Shown here: one piece after another, positions 32,853 through 46,500 of the stretch
Numbering within the stretch: the stretch's first letter is position 1
How the letters are laid out: each line of letters begins with the position of its first letter
Assembly: GCA_903813345.2 (NCBI GenBank)
Contig: CAIIXF020000010.1
Coordinates: forward strand, 12,839,181-12,903,180
DNA from: Owenia fusiformis
Taxonomy: Eukaryota; Annelida; Polychaeta; Sabellida; Oweniidae
DNA: 64,000 bases
Direction of reading: 5' to 3'
The notes under the pieces: generated by a model
What the model was told of the DNA's origin: nothing
What the model saw: the letters and a program-made list of their open reading frames with translations, nothing else
The model's database searches: none
Position numbers and translations under genes: made by a program

Positions 32853-33559
32853 TTCTCTTTTTTTGTAGTAAAGCATTACTTTCACCCTTCGTAGTACGGG
32901 GTGACACAAAAATACCACACGTTTATTTTGGAATAACTCATGAAGATAGAGAATAACTCGTGAAGATAGAGTGTTCAATGAAAGAGAGATTGATATGGTT
33001 GTATAGCATCAACAACTTGGAAATTAAGATATGGTATGGTATCTCATTTTCTGCGGAGGCATGCTCTAACTCAAAAACATGTAAATTAGAAGATATGTCA
33101 TTTTAAAATTTACCCAATAAGCGAGTCAGTTCATCGTTTAAGAAAAATACGTAGATATCTCATATTATTGGTAATACTTCTGAAAGCAATCTAGAAATGA
33201 CAAAAATAATGACTCAAATCCCAATTTCAGAAAATTGTATTTTTGACCATTTTTTGACGATTTCACCGAGAGCATACCGAGACGGAAAACGTGATATATC
33301 TAAATAGAGAAGGCAAACTATGTTCAACATTTAATGAGGATTACAAGAGGGAAACGAATTTTATTACAAAATGTACCGACATGTTTTCAAGATCAATTTA
33401 TACAATTTTTTATTTTCTAGTCACGACTTTAACTCACCCAGTAAAGATGTTACAAAGACTGGTGCCAGATTGTTAAAAATATTTTCATTCTCAAAATTCC
33501 ACATCAGATATAATATACCATGCCCGGCTATTTTCTATAAAATGGCCAATAGGTGTGTA

Positions 33560-36500
33560 GTATAGTAGGAACAAGGGGTTCCCATGCACCCATAAGGTGT
33601 GAATAAGTTACATACATTTTTGTAATCCCTAGGGTGTCTATTTAATGAATTCATTTGTTAACATTGCCAACTAATGTCCCATAGTACTTTTATGGCGGCA
33701 TTCAGTTACCATGGTTACGCATCTTTAGACATCTTACCTTGGTATCTTAAATCATTTGTAGCTCTGTCATTATTTGGTCTATAGAAATGATATTGGTACC
33801 AAATTAAACCTCGTTAAATTTCCAATAAATTTATCGTATTCAATTATGCAAATTATCTAATTTGCATAAATTATGACGTCATCAATCTATTTTTGGTTCA
33901 GAATTTCCAACTATAGCAACGTATCTATTAGAACTGAGGCCGTATGGCAAAATTTCTGAAAGGTTTTGTCCTTTATTCTATTAGTAGAAGGTATAAGCAA
34001 CATAAAAGTGAAAACAGATTCAAAATTGAATCAGTATTACGAAAGTTATGTAACTTTCGAGGCAGCTATCGTGAATGTCATTATTTGACAATAATATACA
34101 TACGTCTTACCTTGGAGTCTTGAATCAATGTAGCTTCGCCATTATTTGGTCTATAGAGATGATATTGGTATCTGATTAAACCTTATTAAATTTACTATAT
34201 GGTTACAATATTCAGTTATGCAAATTAGCTAATTTGCATTAATTGTGACGTCATCAATCCATTTTTGGTTCAGAATATCCTAGTATAGCAACATATCTAT
34301 TAGAACTGAGGCCGTATGACAGAATGTGTGCATAGTTTTGTCCCTTATTTGATGAGTGGAAGATATAAGCAACATTAAAGAGACAACAAATCTTCAAAAT
34401 TGGATCAGAATTAACAAAATTATCCAGCTTTGGAGGCGGTTACTGTGAACGTCATTGTTTGACAATTATAAAAAGAATATTAAATTAACAAAAAAAGTAA
34501 CAACCATAGTTGTTTCAATCTTATTGAGTAAAAATGTGCATGTATTGAACTGAACTAATAAGTATGTGGAAAGGTTACATGTTCTTTGACTATCATTCAC
34601 AGGGGTCAAAACGGTTATCTCGACGCTGTATATTAAAGATCCAATCTTATAATTTACCATGCACTTTCAATGATTCATATAAATAGTATACATATAGTCT
34701 GCTTTTCATCATATTCTTCATATTCTTGATTCTTAAAGCATCTGAAGTATATAGCATGATTAGAAGTGAAGATGATTCATCATATGGTTTATGTAATATT
34801 TCATATATTTCAGATGCTATGGTAACATCACTTGATAATGAGGTTTTTACATTTCACGTTCTTAATGAGTTAAAAGGAAGTTATTCTCCCTTTGCTTTAG
34901 AGATAAATAGTCGCATGAATTTGTTTAGAAAAATTATAACTTAATTAATTTAACCCCCCCCCCTGACAGCCCCATATATGAAGATTTTGGTGAAACCTGG
35001 CAAAATACATTAATTATTAGGTTCCAGAAGCCCCCAGAAGCTATATGATGGCCCCCAGTGTCCCAAAGAATCTATACAGGGGCCCCAAGTGGCCCCCAGA
35101 AGCTATACTGTGCTCCCCAGAAGCTATATGTTGGCCCCCAGAAGCTGAATAGTGGCCCCCAGGAGCTATACGGTGGCTCCCAGAAGCTATACAGGAAACC
35201 CTGTGGCCCCCAGGAGCTATACAGTGGCGCCCAGAAGCTATACAGGGGCCCCCAGTGGCCCCAAAAAGCTATACGGTGGCCCCCAGAAGCTATACGGGGC
35301 CCCCAGAAGCTATACAAGGGCCCCCAGAAACTATACTATGGTTTCCAGAAGCTATTTGGTGGCCCCCAGTGGCCCTCGGAAGCTATATGATGGCCTCCAG
35401 AAGCTAATTAGTGGCCCCCAGGAGCTATACGGTGGCTCCCACAAGCTATACAGGGGACCCCAGTGGCCCCAAGAAGCTAAACGATGGCCCCTAGAAGCTA
35501 TACAGGAGCCCCAAAAAGCTACATGAAGGCTCCCAGAATCTATATGATGGCCCCCAATGGCTCCCAGAAGATGTGAAGGGCCCCCAGTAGCCCCTAGAAG
35601 CTATACGGTGGCCCTCATAGGCTATATGATGGCCCCCAGAAGCTAAATAGTGACCCTCAGGAACTATATGGTGGTTCCCAGAAGCTACACAATGGCCCCC
35701 AGAATCTATGTGGTGGCCCCAAATGGCTCCCAGAAGCTATAAAGGGCCCCCCAGTAGCCCCTAGAAGCTATACGGTGGCCCCCAGTGGCCCCAAAAGCTA
35801 TATAGTGGCCCCCAGAAGCTATAAAGGGGGCCACAGTGGCTCCCAGAAGCTATACGATGGCCCACAGAAGCTATACAAGGGCCTGCAGAAACTGTACTGT
35901 AGCCCCCAGAAGCTATACAGGGGCCCCCATTGGCTCCCAGAAGCTATACGATGGCCCCCAGAAGCTATGCAAGGGCCCGCAGAAACTATATGGTAGCCCC
36001 CATAAGCTATACAATGGCCTCCAGAAGCTATACAGTGTCCCCCAATGGGCCACCATATAGCTTTGGGGGCCACCGTATAGCTTCTAGGGGCTACTGGGGG
36101 CCCTGTATAGCTTCTGGGAGCCATTGGGGGCCATCATATAGATTCTGGGGGCCATCGTGTAGCTTCTGGGGGCTGCTGTATAGCTTCTGGGGGCCATCGA
36201 ATAGCTTCTTGGGGCCACTTGGGTTCCCTGTATAGCTTCTGGGTGCCACCGTATAGCTCCTGGGGTCCACTAATTAGCTTCTGGGGGCCATCATATAGCT
36301 TCTGAGGGCCACTGGGGGTCACCATATAGCTTCTGGAGACCACAGTATAGTTTCTGTGGGCCCTTGTATAGCTTCTGGGGGCCATCGTATACCTTCTGGG
36401 GGCCACGTGGGGCCCCTGTATAGATTCTTGGGGCCACTTGGGGCCATCGTATAGCTTCTGGGGGCTTCTGGAACCTAATAATTAATGTATTTTGCCAGGT

Positions 36501-37939
36501 TTCACCAAAATCTTCAAATATGGGGGCTGTCAGGAGGGGGTTAAATTAAGTTATAATTTTTTTAAACAAATTCATGTGACTATTTATCTCTAAAGCAAAG
36601 GGAGAATAACTTTCTTTTAACTCATTAAGAACGTGAAATGTAAAAACCTCATTATCAAGTGATGTTACCATAGCATCTGAAATGTTAGAAATATTACATA
36701 AACCATATGATGAATCATCTTCACTTCTAATCATGCTTTATACTTCAGATGCTTTAAGAATCAAGAATATGAAGAATATGATGAATATGATGAAAATCAG
36801 ACTATATGTATACTATTTATATGAATCATTGAAAGTGCATGGTAAATTATAAAATTGGATCTTTAATATACAGCGTCGAGATAACCGTTTTGACCCCTGT
36901 GAATGATAGTCAAAAAACATGTAACCTTTCCACATACTTATTAGTTCAGTTCAATACATGCACATTTTTACTCAATAAGATTGAAACAACTATGGTTGTT
37001 ACTTTTTTTGTTAATTTAATATTCTTTTTATAATTGTCAAACAATGACGTTCACAGTAGCCGCCTCCAAAGCTGGATAATTTTGTTAATTCTGATCCAAT
37101 TTTGAAGATTTGTTGTCTCTTTAATGTTGCTTATATCTTCCACTCATCAAATAAGGGACAAAACTATGCACACATTCTGTCATACGGCCTCAGTTTTAAT
37201 AGATATGTTGCTATACCAGGATATTCTGAACCAAAAATGGATTGATGACGTCACAATTAATGCAAATTAGCTAATTTGCATAACTGAATATTGTAACCAT
37301 ATAGTAAATTTAATAAAGTTTAATCAGATACCAATATCATCTCTATAGACCAAATAATGGCGAAGCTACATTGATTCAAGACTCCAAGGTAAGACGTATG
37401 TATATTATTGTCAAATAATGACATTCACGATAGCTGCCTCGAAAGTTACATTACTTTCGTAATACTGATTCAATTTTGAATCTGTTTTCACTTTTATGTT
37501 GCTTATACCTTCTACTAATAGAATAAAGGACAAAACCTTTCAGAAATTTTGCCATACGGCCTCAGTTCTAATAGATACGTTGCTATAGTTGGAAATTCTG
37601 AACCAAAAATAGATTGATGACGTCATAATTTATGCAAATTAGATAATTTGCATAATTGAATATCATAAATTTATTGGAAATTTAACGAGGTTTAATTTGG
37701 TACCAATATCATTTCTATAGACCAAATAATGACAGAGCTACAAATGATTTAAGATACAAAGGTAAGATGTCTAAAGATGCGTAACCATGGTAACTGAATG
37801 CCGCCATAAAAGTACTATGGGACATTAGTTGGCAATGTTAACAAATGAATTCATTAAATAGACACCCTAGGGATTACAAAAATGTATGTAACTTATTCAC
37901 ACCTTATGGGTGCATGGGAACCCCTTGTTCCTACTATAC
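33560..37939. mobile_element. 4.38-kb foldback (near-palindromic) transposon
   Basis: The left end GTATAGTAGGAACAAGGGGT and the right end are exact reverse complements, and the arms match over about 1.5 kb each (33560 to about 35060; about 36440 to 37939). TA is present just outside each end (33558-33559, 37940-37941). The centre is a GC-rich array of a CCCCAGAAGCTATA unit that turns over to its reverse complement near 36045. No transposase frame was found; mirrored short frames at 34466-34660 and 36839-37033 are copies of the same arm sequence. TA target and long inverted arms suggest a non-autonomous foldback element of the Tc1/mariner type or similar. Confidence 0.88.
35030..36470. repeat. 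CCCCAGAAGCTATA tandem array inside the foldback element
   Basis: Dozens of units of about 15-24 bp (GGCCCCCAGAAGCTATACGG and variants) run in one direction to about 36045 and then in the opposite direction. GC content jumps well above the surroundings. Several open frames here (LYGGPQK-type) are products of the repeat. Confidence 0.9.
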
Positions 37940-37941
37940 TA

Positions 37942-39611
37942 GTGTCCCTGTCATGATACTGGTGATCTGGAAATAATTTTGGATAAGAAAGTCGAGGCCC
38001 TTTTTGGAATTTAAATGAGTTTATGCTCCTTCAATCTTTAGTAGCTCCCATATCAGATTTTTCAATTTCCTTTTTTGGATTATAAACTTTGGATTCTTGT
38101 AAGAATGGGAATCATTGACATATTTTTTTAAACATTGCTTCCGTTTTTTCTCCCTATATTCTCTGCTAAAAAGAAACGACTGTATAGTCAAGGACTTCAT
38201 TTTGAACATTGTAAGTGACAGTTTTATAACCTCACCATGTAACAGAACAATAAATTATAAAACATCTTAGCAAATGTAAGGTCATACATTCAAAAAGAAA
38301 CATAGCCAAATATCTATTTCAATAAAATTCACAGCCCAGAAAAGTACTTTGAGTTCATCATTAATCTTTGAAGTCGAAAAGCCCAAAAATGGGCCCAAAT
38401 TTGAAAAATTGACCCAAAAAAGGCCAAATTGGGGTGTCTTATTCTTATTTGGAGAGCACTCTCCTACACTTCAACATGGGGAATCAAAATATTTTCTAGC
38501 TGAAGTCAAAGAATAATGTTGATATGAAATAATATGCACTTTGTTCTGCACTTACAATATGACAATACACACCTGTCATAATATAACCTTCAATAGCTGA
38601 TAAATGGACCACATATACTCAAATTACATTTTTTGCAGAAAACTTTATTACACATATATACAATATAAACTATAATAACAAAAATAAATCAAAGATGTAT
38701 ATTTATATAACCATCTGTCATGGCACCTATTGGTCACTGATAGTTATTTTGATTTATTAATACTTAAAGTAAACAAATAAAAACAAAATATAAACATATA
38801 GCTTTTCTAATACTAGTACCACAGACTTATATGACTTCAAAGTCCATGGTAATACACTAATACTGAGCGTTGACTAATTTAACAATATTTATGGAATGGT
38901 ATTCTTCGGGGCACATCATCATGACCCCCTTGTTGAACATTCATGGAATGTGTATTTATATCTGATATATCAGACCTGTATCTTTATAAAACTGTTAAGT
39001 GGAACGAATATGCTCACTGATATGAACTTAACAAGATCTTAACAAGATCTGAATTTACATGTTCTGAACATACAGGATCTGAACCTTCAGCACCTGAGCT
39101 TACAAGATCTGAAGTTTCATCGTCATGCCGATCTCCCATAAAGCGGATTTATTATGAGCCAATTTTGAAATAGTATCTCACTAGAACATTCCACACTCTT
39201 GTTCTGCAAATCCACATCTAACACATATCCACAGAAATGACAGACAGTAACACTCAAATTGGCCACCTCTGCAAGTGGCACACTTCAGAATCCTACGACA
39301 CTTTATGTTAAATGAACCTCTGTAAGTGGAACACTTCTCCCGAATGGAACAATTTGAAGAGTTACCAAAGGTGTTCCATGTACACAGGTGTTATACTTCT
39401 ATATATGTTTATCCAACATATACTCACATATACATGTATGTCTTGTATATAGAATCAAGATCTTTTTGATTTTTGATTTTCACTCAATAATCGTGGCCAT
39501 CTGTATAAGAGATCAGTCCACAAAAAGTCACCATTTACAATTTTGATTGCAACAAAGTTATATGACACACATATATGTCTGCTGGCCAGCCATAAAGCAT
39601 TCTTCCATGGT
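37942..39611. other. Spacer / probable 3' UTR of the Rab11-FIP-like gene
   Basis: AT-rich sequence with no supported exon. Part of it is likely the 3' untranslated region of the minus-strand gene ending at 39612; a minus-strand AATAAA reading lies near 38644. Confidence 0.5.
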
Positions 39612-40573
39612 TTAGTTCTCCCTAGAATATCTGTGATTGTGTGATGTTGCCTCCAAAGCCCCTGGACACAAGACTAGCACGCGAGACAGTACATCATCTA
39701 TGTACTTCTTCAACTTTGAGTTCTCATCACGTAGATCTGAAACAGAAACATTCTCATTAATATTCCCAAACATAGTTACACTTCAGATTGATTCATTTCC
39801 TGCATCAATGATTGGTATAGGTGTTGACCATATATGCCATCTATTAATTTAAATGTAAGTTAAACTCACAATTGTGAAGAATGCACACATCGCAAATGAT
39901 CTCTGAATTTCTCTTGCTTTTTTTGTGTTTTCTGTTTTCTTGCTGCTTTTTTTGTATGCGAGTGTATTTTTGAAAGTATAAATACAAGGATATTTAATGG
40001 ATAAGTGAAATACCTTGGTTCTCAATTCGAAGATGTTTTACTTCTCCTATAAGTTTCTCCATCTCTTGATCTGCAAAAATAAATACTCAATCGTATTAGT
40101 GAATGTTTCAAAATATTGTATAAACTGGGAAGGGGGGGGGGGGGGGGCTTGGATATTTTGTACTATGGGGACATGAAATATACTTAAATGGCGACATGTA
40201 TCGGACATTGACTTCATGAAGGATTGATTCTTTTTTGCATATCATGCAATACATTCTGGCCAACCATTATACCATCATGATTTACAGTCACTTTTTTATT
40301 GACCTCACCTTATATTTAAAGATGACCAAATATGAAAATATTAAGATTTGTTTATATGTTCACGTATGTAAAGAAAGTCTCATGTTGGGATATCCCATCG
40401 TCAAGAACATTATTTGAAACCTAATGTGAACATCTCTAAATATAAAATCTTTTAACTAGTTGTCACAATGTTCATTAAGAGGTTTTACAGTACGTACATT
40501 TATCAAAATTACCTCTATTGATTGCATTCTCCTTTTTACCAGTAATAGAGCCTTTCAGCTTTTGTACCAGTCC
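39612..40573 (-). CDS. Rab11-FIP-like exons 5-7 (coiled coil and Rab11-binding domain)
   Basis: Exon 5 (40513-40573) reads GLVQKLKGSITGKKENAINR; exon 6 (40014-40070) reads DQEMEKLIGEVKHLRIENQ; exon 7 (39612-39736) reads DLRDENSKLKKYIDDVLSRV, then LVLCPGALEA and a short polar end with TAA at 39612-39614. Heptad spacing of Leu/Ile is clear. YID-x-x-L-x-RV matches the known YID..L.R(V/I) core of FIP Rab11-binding domains. Confidence 0.85.
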
Positions 40574-43500
40574 CTGGAAAGTAAATGCAAATGTTCATTT
40601 CTCATGAATTAAAATTATTTAAATGGTGTCTATAAGGCTGATGCTTGATAATTTTTTTGATCTTAAGCATGTTTTTTAAGTTTTTTATTCCTCCTTTCTA
40701 CCAACTTTCTTTGAAAATACTATAACCAAATAAAATTGTATATCCTTTGAAAATATGAAATAAAAGTACAAAACATTTAAGAAAATATATGTGACCTCTA
40801 TGTGTGACATTTGAACTCACTAAAAACCTTGATTAAAACAAACTTATTGCTGACCTTTGCTTCTTGGTATTAATCTTATACAACTTCAATCTTTATTTCA
40901 ACTCTGCCATGTTTATTCAAACATACTTCACTGCAGATGTTACCTGATTGAGTATTTAGTAAGCCCCACTACATTTTATCAGCATTGATGAAACAATAAA
41001 CATAAATGCACGAAACAAAGCATCTCAAATGTATAGTAAAAATAAGAATGATAAAACAAGATACATATACCTATTTACTACAAACAACACGCAACATCGA
41101 GTACAAGCAAACCACACCATCAAAGTAAAAAGGTACAATAAGTTTTACAAAAAAATCTCAAAACGAATGTGATAACTATGTACAAAGCACAAATTATACC
41201 TTCTTTCTAGGCCTACTCTGCAGCATGTAACAGTCATAGTAATGATTAAACATAAAGATGATGATTTGAGCAAAGTCAAGGATCCAATGGAAACTGTACT
41301 CAACAACCATTGATGACACAGATATTGCATCTTTCTCGACAATGGACTCGCTCAAACTGAGTTCACTTTTTGAATCGTATGATAAGCTACTATCAATGTT
41401 CTGAGAATCTTCAATAATTTTAAATGAATCTTTATTCCTTGTATTACGATCCATGATTATCAATATTTTCCTTGTTTTGCATAGGATGTAACACTGCACC
41501 TAATAACCCCAGAACTTACTTCAAAACACATCATCAATATTCAACAGATCCATCAACTCCTTTCAGGTTGAAAGTTCATTTCATTTGGAAGCTTTGATTT
41601 CTGATTGGGTGCAAGTGAACTTTGTTTGGATCAGTCTAGTGCACAGGGTTCAGAAAGTATGGCAGGTTAGATGGTTGTGAATTGTATATGCTTTAAATTG
41701 AGCTAGTTATTGAAGTTGTCTAGTGGACTGTAATGATTAGGAATTACATTCTCAATTTACTCAATGTTTATTCCTGTAAAGTTATTAAGCCACAAATGAT
41801 TAGTTTGATTTCCAAATGTTTTCAGTAATTGCCAATTAAGGGAATTTAACCATGCAATCCTGAAACATTTGTGTAAGCTAATGGGGGGGGGGGGGGGGTA
41901 TTAAGAGGTTCTTGAAGGTCAAATCTAATCCATTTCATGAAACAATGCACTCAGAAGCTTTAACAAAAAACCGCATGATTGCATGCTTATTGCTTATCAC
42001 AGCATGCAGTGAGTTCATTTACTCAAACTTTTCCTCAAACATGTGTGTTTCTGGTACAGTTCAGTGAAACACAGTGTAAAATAATGCCCCAAGGAAGCCA
42101 CATGTGGCATAATATACCATTTTAAAGGGTCATATTATTCTTTCTTGATTTATACACCCCAGTGAGCAGAAACGAGATACCACTAAAGAAATTTGTATGT
42201 ATTGTTATGTGTTCTTAGTTGTTGCTCCAGCTACATTTACCCTGTTGTCATGTTGCCATAGTTACATGAAGACAATTATGTTATTGGTTGATTTTTTCCC
42301 TTATTTTCACTCAAAATGTAACAAGTATAAAGGGGGAGATTGAAGCCAAATATGAACAATATTCATCAAATGATAAAAAGGCATTAACTGACCAAATGCC
42401 AACTGCCAAACACCAACTTTTGTCAACACTTCTGGTTGTGACATAGAATTTGAATAAACTGCACAGAACGTTTGGATCAACCCTCCCAAAACTTACATCA
42501 CAACAGGTTTCATCAGCATCCACTAGTTCTTCCTGTACATGCGGTTCATCTTTTACCTGTTGTACATCCAGTTTGGGTTCAACCACCATTGCGTCTGGCA
42601 TCACTGGCTGCAGGGGGTCCTCATTAAGGTAAGAGAATGCCACCCTAGAGATACCTCGTCCTCCATATTGAGTGACCACTACAATTTCTCCAGGGCCAGG
42701 ACGTCCAGGGAGGCTTAGACAAAATATCTTAGTAGGGGACTCATACTCCAGTGTGTTTAAACAATTCACCCCACAAACATATAATCCTGTTATATCTGAG
42801 GCACCGTTCCCAAGATTATAACCTCTGATTGTTAATTTTGTACCACCTGATGCTGGGCCTTCTTTGGGGGAAATACCTGTCACTTCGGGAGCAGAGGTTT
42901 CAGGGAGCATAGTGTTTTCTGTTACATTCCCATGTTGTGCAGTGTTCTCTGTAACGGTAACCAATTCTGAACTGCTCCCTGCCTTTGGTACTATTGCAAA
43001 GTCAACTTGCATGGGAGACAAATCTTGACAGGACCGAGAGAGTTGTCTAGACACGCCCAAGCTTGTTGGCCTCAGGGTTGATGGTTCAATAAACTCAGGT
43101 GTCTCTGAATAAAATGTTGAAGATGAAGATAATGAATTCATACTTTCTGCTCGAGATTTTCTCTGTAGTTTTGGAGACACTGATAAATACCTACATGTAT
43201 CCTTGAATCTTGATATAGGTTTACTGTTGGTGAAGACATTTTTAATCCTTTGACGTTTACTCATGGGGCTTCCCTTGGGTTTGAACTTTGAGATTTGGCA
43301 TTCAAAGAAGAGCCAACCCTGGGGGTCGGGGGATTTCTTTGTGGCCTCGAGGGGGCACGAGAGTCTGATTCCTGATTTAGTAGATAGCTGGGATAGTGGA
43401 AGGGTCACTTTACCAAGCACGTCATTGGTGTCCGTAACTTCAAATACAATTGGACGATCTTGACTGTAAACATTACTGAAATACAATGTGAGAAAACGAT

Positions 43501-46500
43501 AAGTATTGATTTGTACATGTATAAGAAAGTAGACGTAATAGTGTTTGGAACTTTAGACCTTCACAAATAAAATATCAAACATTCTTTGTCAAACATTCTT
43601 TGTGCGATTTTAACAATGTTCATTTTGAAGTGTACATTAGGAAAATGGAGTAAAAGCTAAATAATTAATAAAAAAAATTACAATTCTAGATTAAATCATG
43701 AAATTTAAAACAGGCACAAACAAATGAGGACAATCCTACAGAGATAACTTCACATGTTGTTGCTATGGAGATTTGATAATGACATTACCTGTGTCTTACA
43801 CGTATGAAGACAAACAAACTGGCTATGAGTATTGTACACAAACTTGATAAATTCCAGACAGTGTAGCATATGACACACACATACACTGTACTTCAAATAC
43901 ATGCCTAATAGACCCGACACAGCTCCAGAAACATTCAATACTCACAAGAACAACAGATACATGCCAAAAACATAAAACAAAATGTGACTCACAATAGACA
44001 CCAAATCACAAGACATATGACATACCTACAATGTAGCAACACATGCCATAGTCACTGACACACAATCCGGACACATGCCATATACGCTGACACATGCCAT
44101 AGACACTGACACATGCTCCAGACACATGCCATAGTCACTGACACATTCCCCAGACACATGCTAAAGACACCAACATACTCCCAAGACACATACAATAGAC
44201 ACAACTTCACAAAACATGCCACAGACAAAGAAATATGGCTCTTACAGACTGAGTCACAGACACATGATTCAGATATTGACACACATAAACATGTCCATAC
44301 TTACACAGTAGATTCCTCATTCCAGTGTGGACTGCCTTCCTCACTGGTGACAAACTTAGTTCTGTATCTATGAGACGCAATACCAAATATCACAGAGAAG
44401 CTGCATTCACCTACAATTTTTTTTACATTAATCTGTTTTATTTGATTATATCATAATAGTTAAATACAAGTGTAGTTAGAAGTATGAGTGACAAATTGCT
44501 TAGAAAAATTAGCATTATGGGTACTGACACAGATACTGACACCTACAATTAAGGTGTTGATATATACTACAAGGTACAGGACATTAACATGGCTGCAATC
44601 ACAAAAAATATGTACCAATTTGTTAGAGATGCTGATACCAAAATCTGTCATCACATAAATAAACTTATAACAATATATTGGCTATTTATGTTCGGTGGAG
44701 CGTAGCGACTTTAGAACATAAATGCTTTCTATTGGCTGAACGATGAGTTCAGTTCAATGTAGAGTTATGTGAGTGAGTGGATGTTTTCGTGGTGAAGGTA
44801 GAGTGTATAGAAAGACATTCTGAGCTTTGTCACCGTGTAGTCAACACATACACTTCGTTTTATTCAATAAACCAACAGATTAGACAACTTTTGTCGAATT
44901 TAATTCGAAAGTTCAAGACACATTTGAAGAAACCTCCATATTACTGGTTACTACATAATTGAAACAGCTGACTTAGCACAGTCATATGAGGAGAATATTA
45001 CAAAAGTTCTGGATGTCCTACAGTATGTACCACTAGACTCAAGAGGTCGCAACTTGTTTTACGACAACAATAGTATCGGGCAGTGCCGGGGTGAGCATGA
45101 TTACCAATGATGACCGATGTCTGGTTTCAATGCGGCGAAGCTGGGCCATATCAAGGTCATTTTGGGAGCAATGAGCTCAACGACTACTGCAATCACGAAT
45201 AAGTTAAGTAGCCAATTAAATTATTATGTTTTCTTATGTTATTGTTTGAAATGCTAGATATCTCTTCAGGGATTTACATTACTGACAGTAGTTCGGTGCT
45301 TACAAGATTTGTTTAGAGGTCTTCTTCGTAGATTTCAATCTATGTACGTACAAGTACTTGTACCAACATGTTATAGTGTTTCCTCAATTGGGAGGCCTTT
45401 ACAAGTTCTTTTCGTATTTTATGTTCTTTTCCTCGGTATTAGAACTGAGAGATTGATATTCAAAAGTGATAGGTTTGTTTCACAATAGCTATTTTAGATG
45501 AACCGATTCGTTTAAAAAATAAAGGGTATTACTATATAAAGCAGGCAGTAAAAAGAAATAATTTGTAGAAAGATCAAATTTAGTGGTCAATGTTCAGAAT
45601 TTCAACTTGATAACAAGTAATGACATATTAGATTTTCAAATAAATACAGGTTTCAGAAAAGATCAAACACGTTTAAACGTATAGGAGTTAGTTAAAAACG
45701 TTAATCAAAGACTCGACATGTTTTACTAACTCGTAAACACAGAGGCTTGATTGGGAAAACGCGTTTTGGCTAGATAATCAGTTATTTAATGACTTTACAA
45801 GATGGTGATGATGATGTTTGATAGTGCTTGCACAGGCGTTATTTTCAAATGTGAGTTTTCTCACAGTAATTGTTCAGAAAAAGAAAGCAAAATATTTCAA
45901 TGTAGAAAGAGTTACACGTATAAAGTAGTTTTATAAGCTTACTTGAAATATCTTCAAAACTAGAATTGTGGTTGACAGATTATCAAAACTTAATACGAAG
46001 GCATTTGGATGTGCCCAATTTTAAAAATGTTATAGGTTAATATAGAGTTGAGATTAGAGTTTATTCCAGGGTAGACAATCGTAAAGCATTTTTGTAGATC
46101 TAGATGACAGGACAGTGAAGCTTGATTTCGAACTACTACTTACATCAAGAAGGTTGTTCATTAATTTTAAAACGTAATGCAATGAGAACTTTAGCGTTGC
46201 AAAAGCTTAACATTTTGACTTTAGGCTTTTAAAATCATAAAAAGAGGCGTTTTCAAACAATCCTTTTGTGGAACAAGACCCGGGTAAAGTCAGAGTAGTT
46301 AGTTTAATTCACACGTTTTGGTGGTAAAAGTTAACATGTATTTGCTTTAAGATTTAGGATTCATTTTAAAGTTACAGTATAATCAGGCACAGGCTAAATA
46401 GTTAAAGCAATGGTTTATTTGACATAGATATTAGTTTGTTGATATAACACATTGAAGATAATGTGCACGCTTATATTAGCAAATGCATGTATTGCGCATT

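Noticed and set aside
35058-36406. Several overlapping frames rich in QKLYGGP or SFWGP
   Set aside because: They are read-outs of the CCCCAGAAGCTATA array in the foldback element, on both strands and in several frames.
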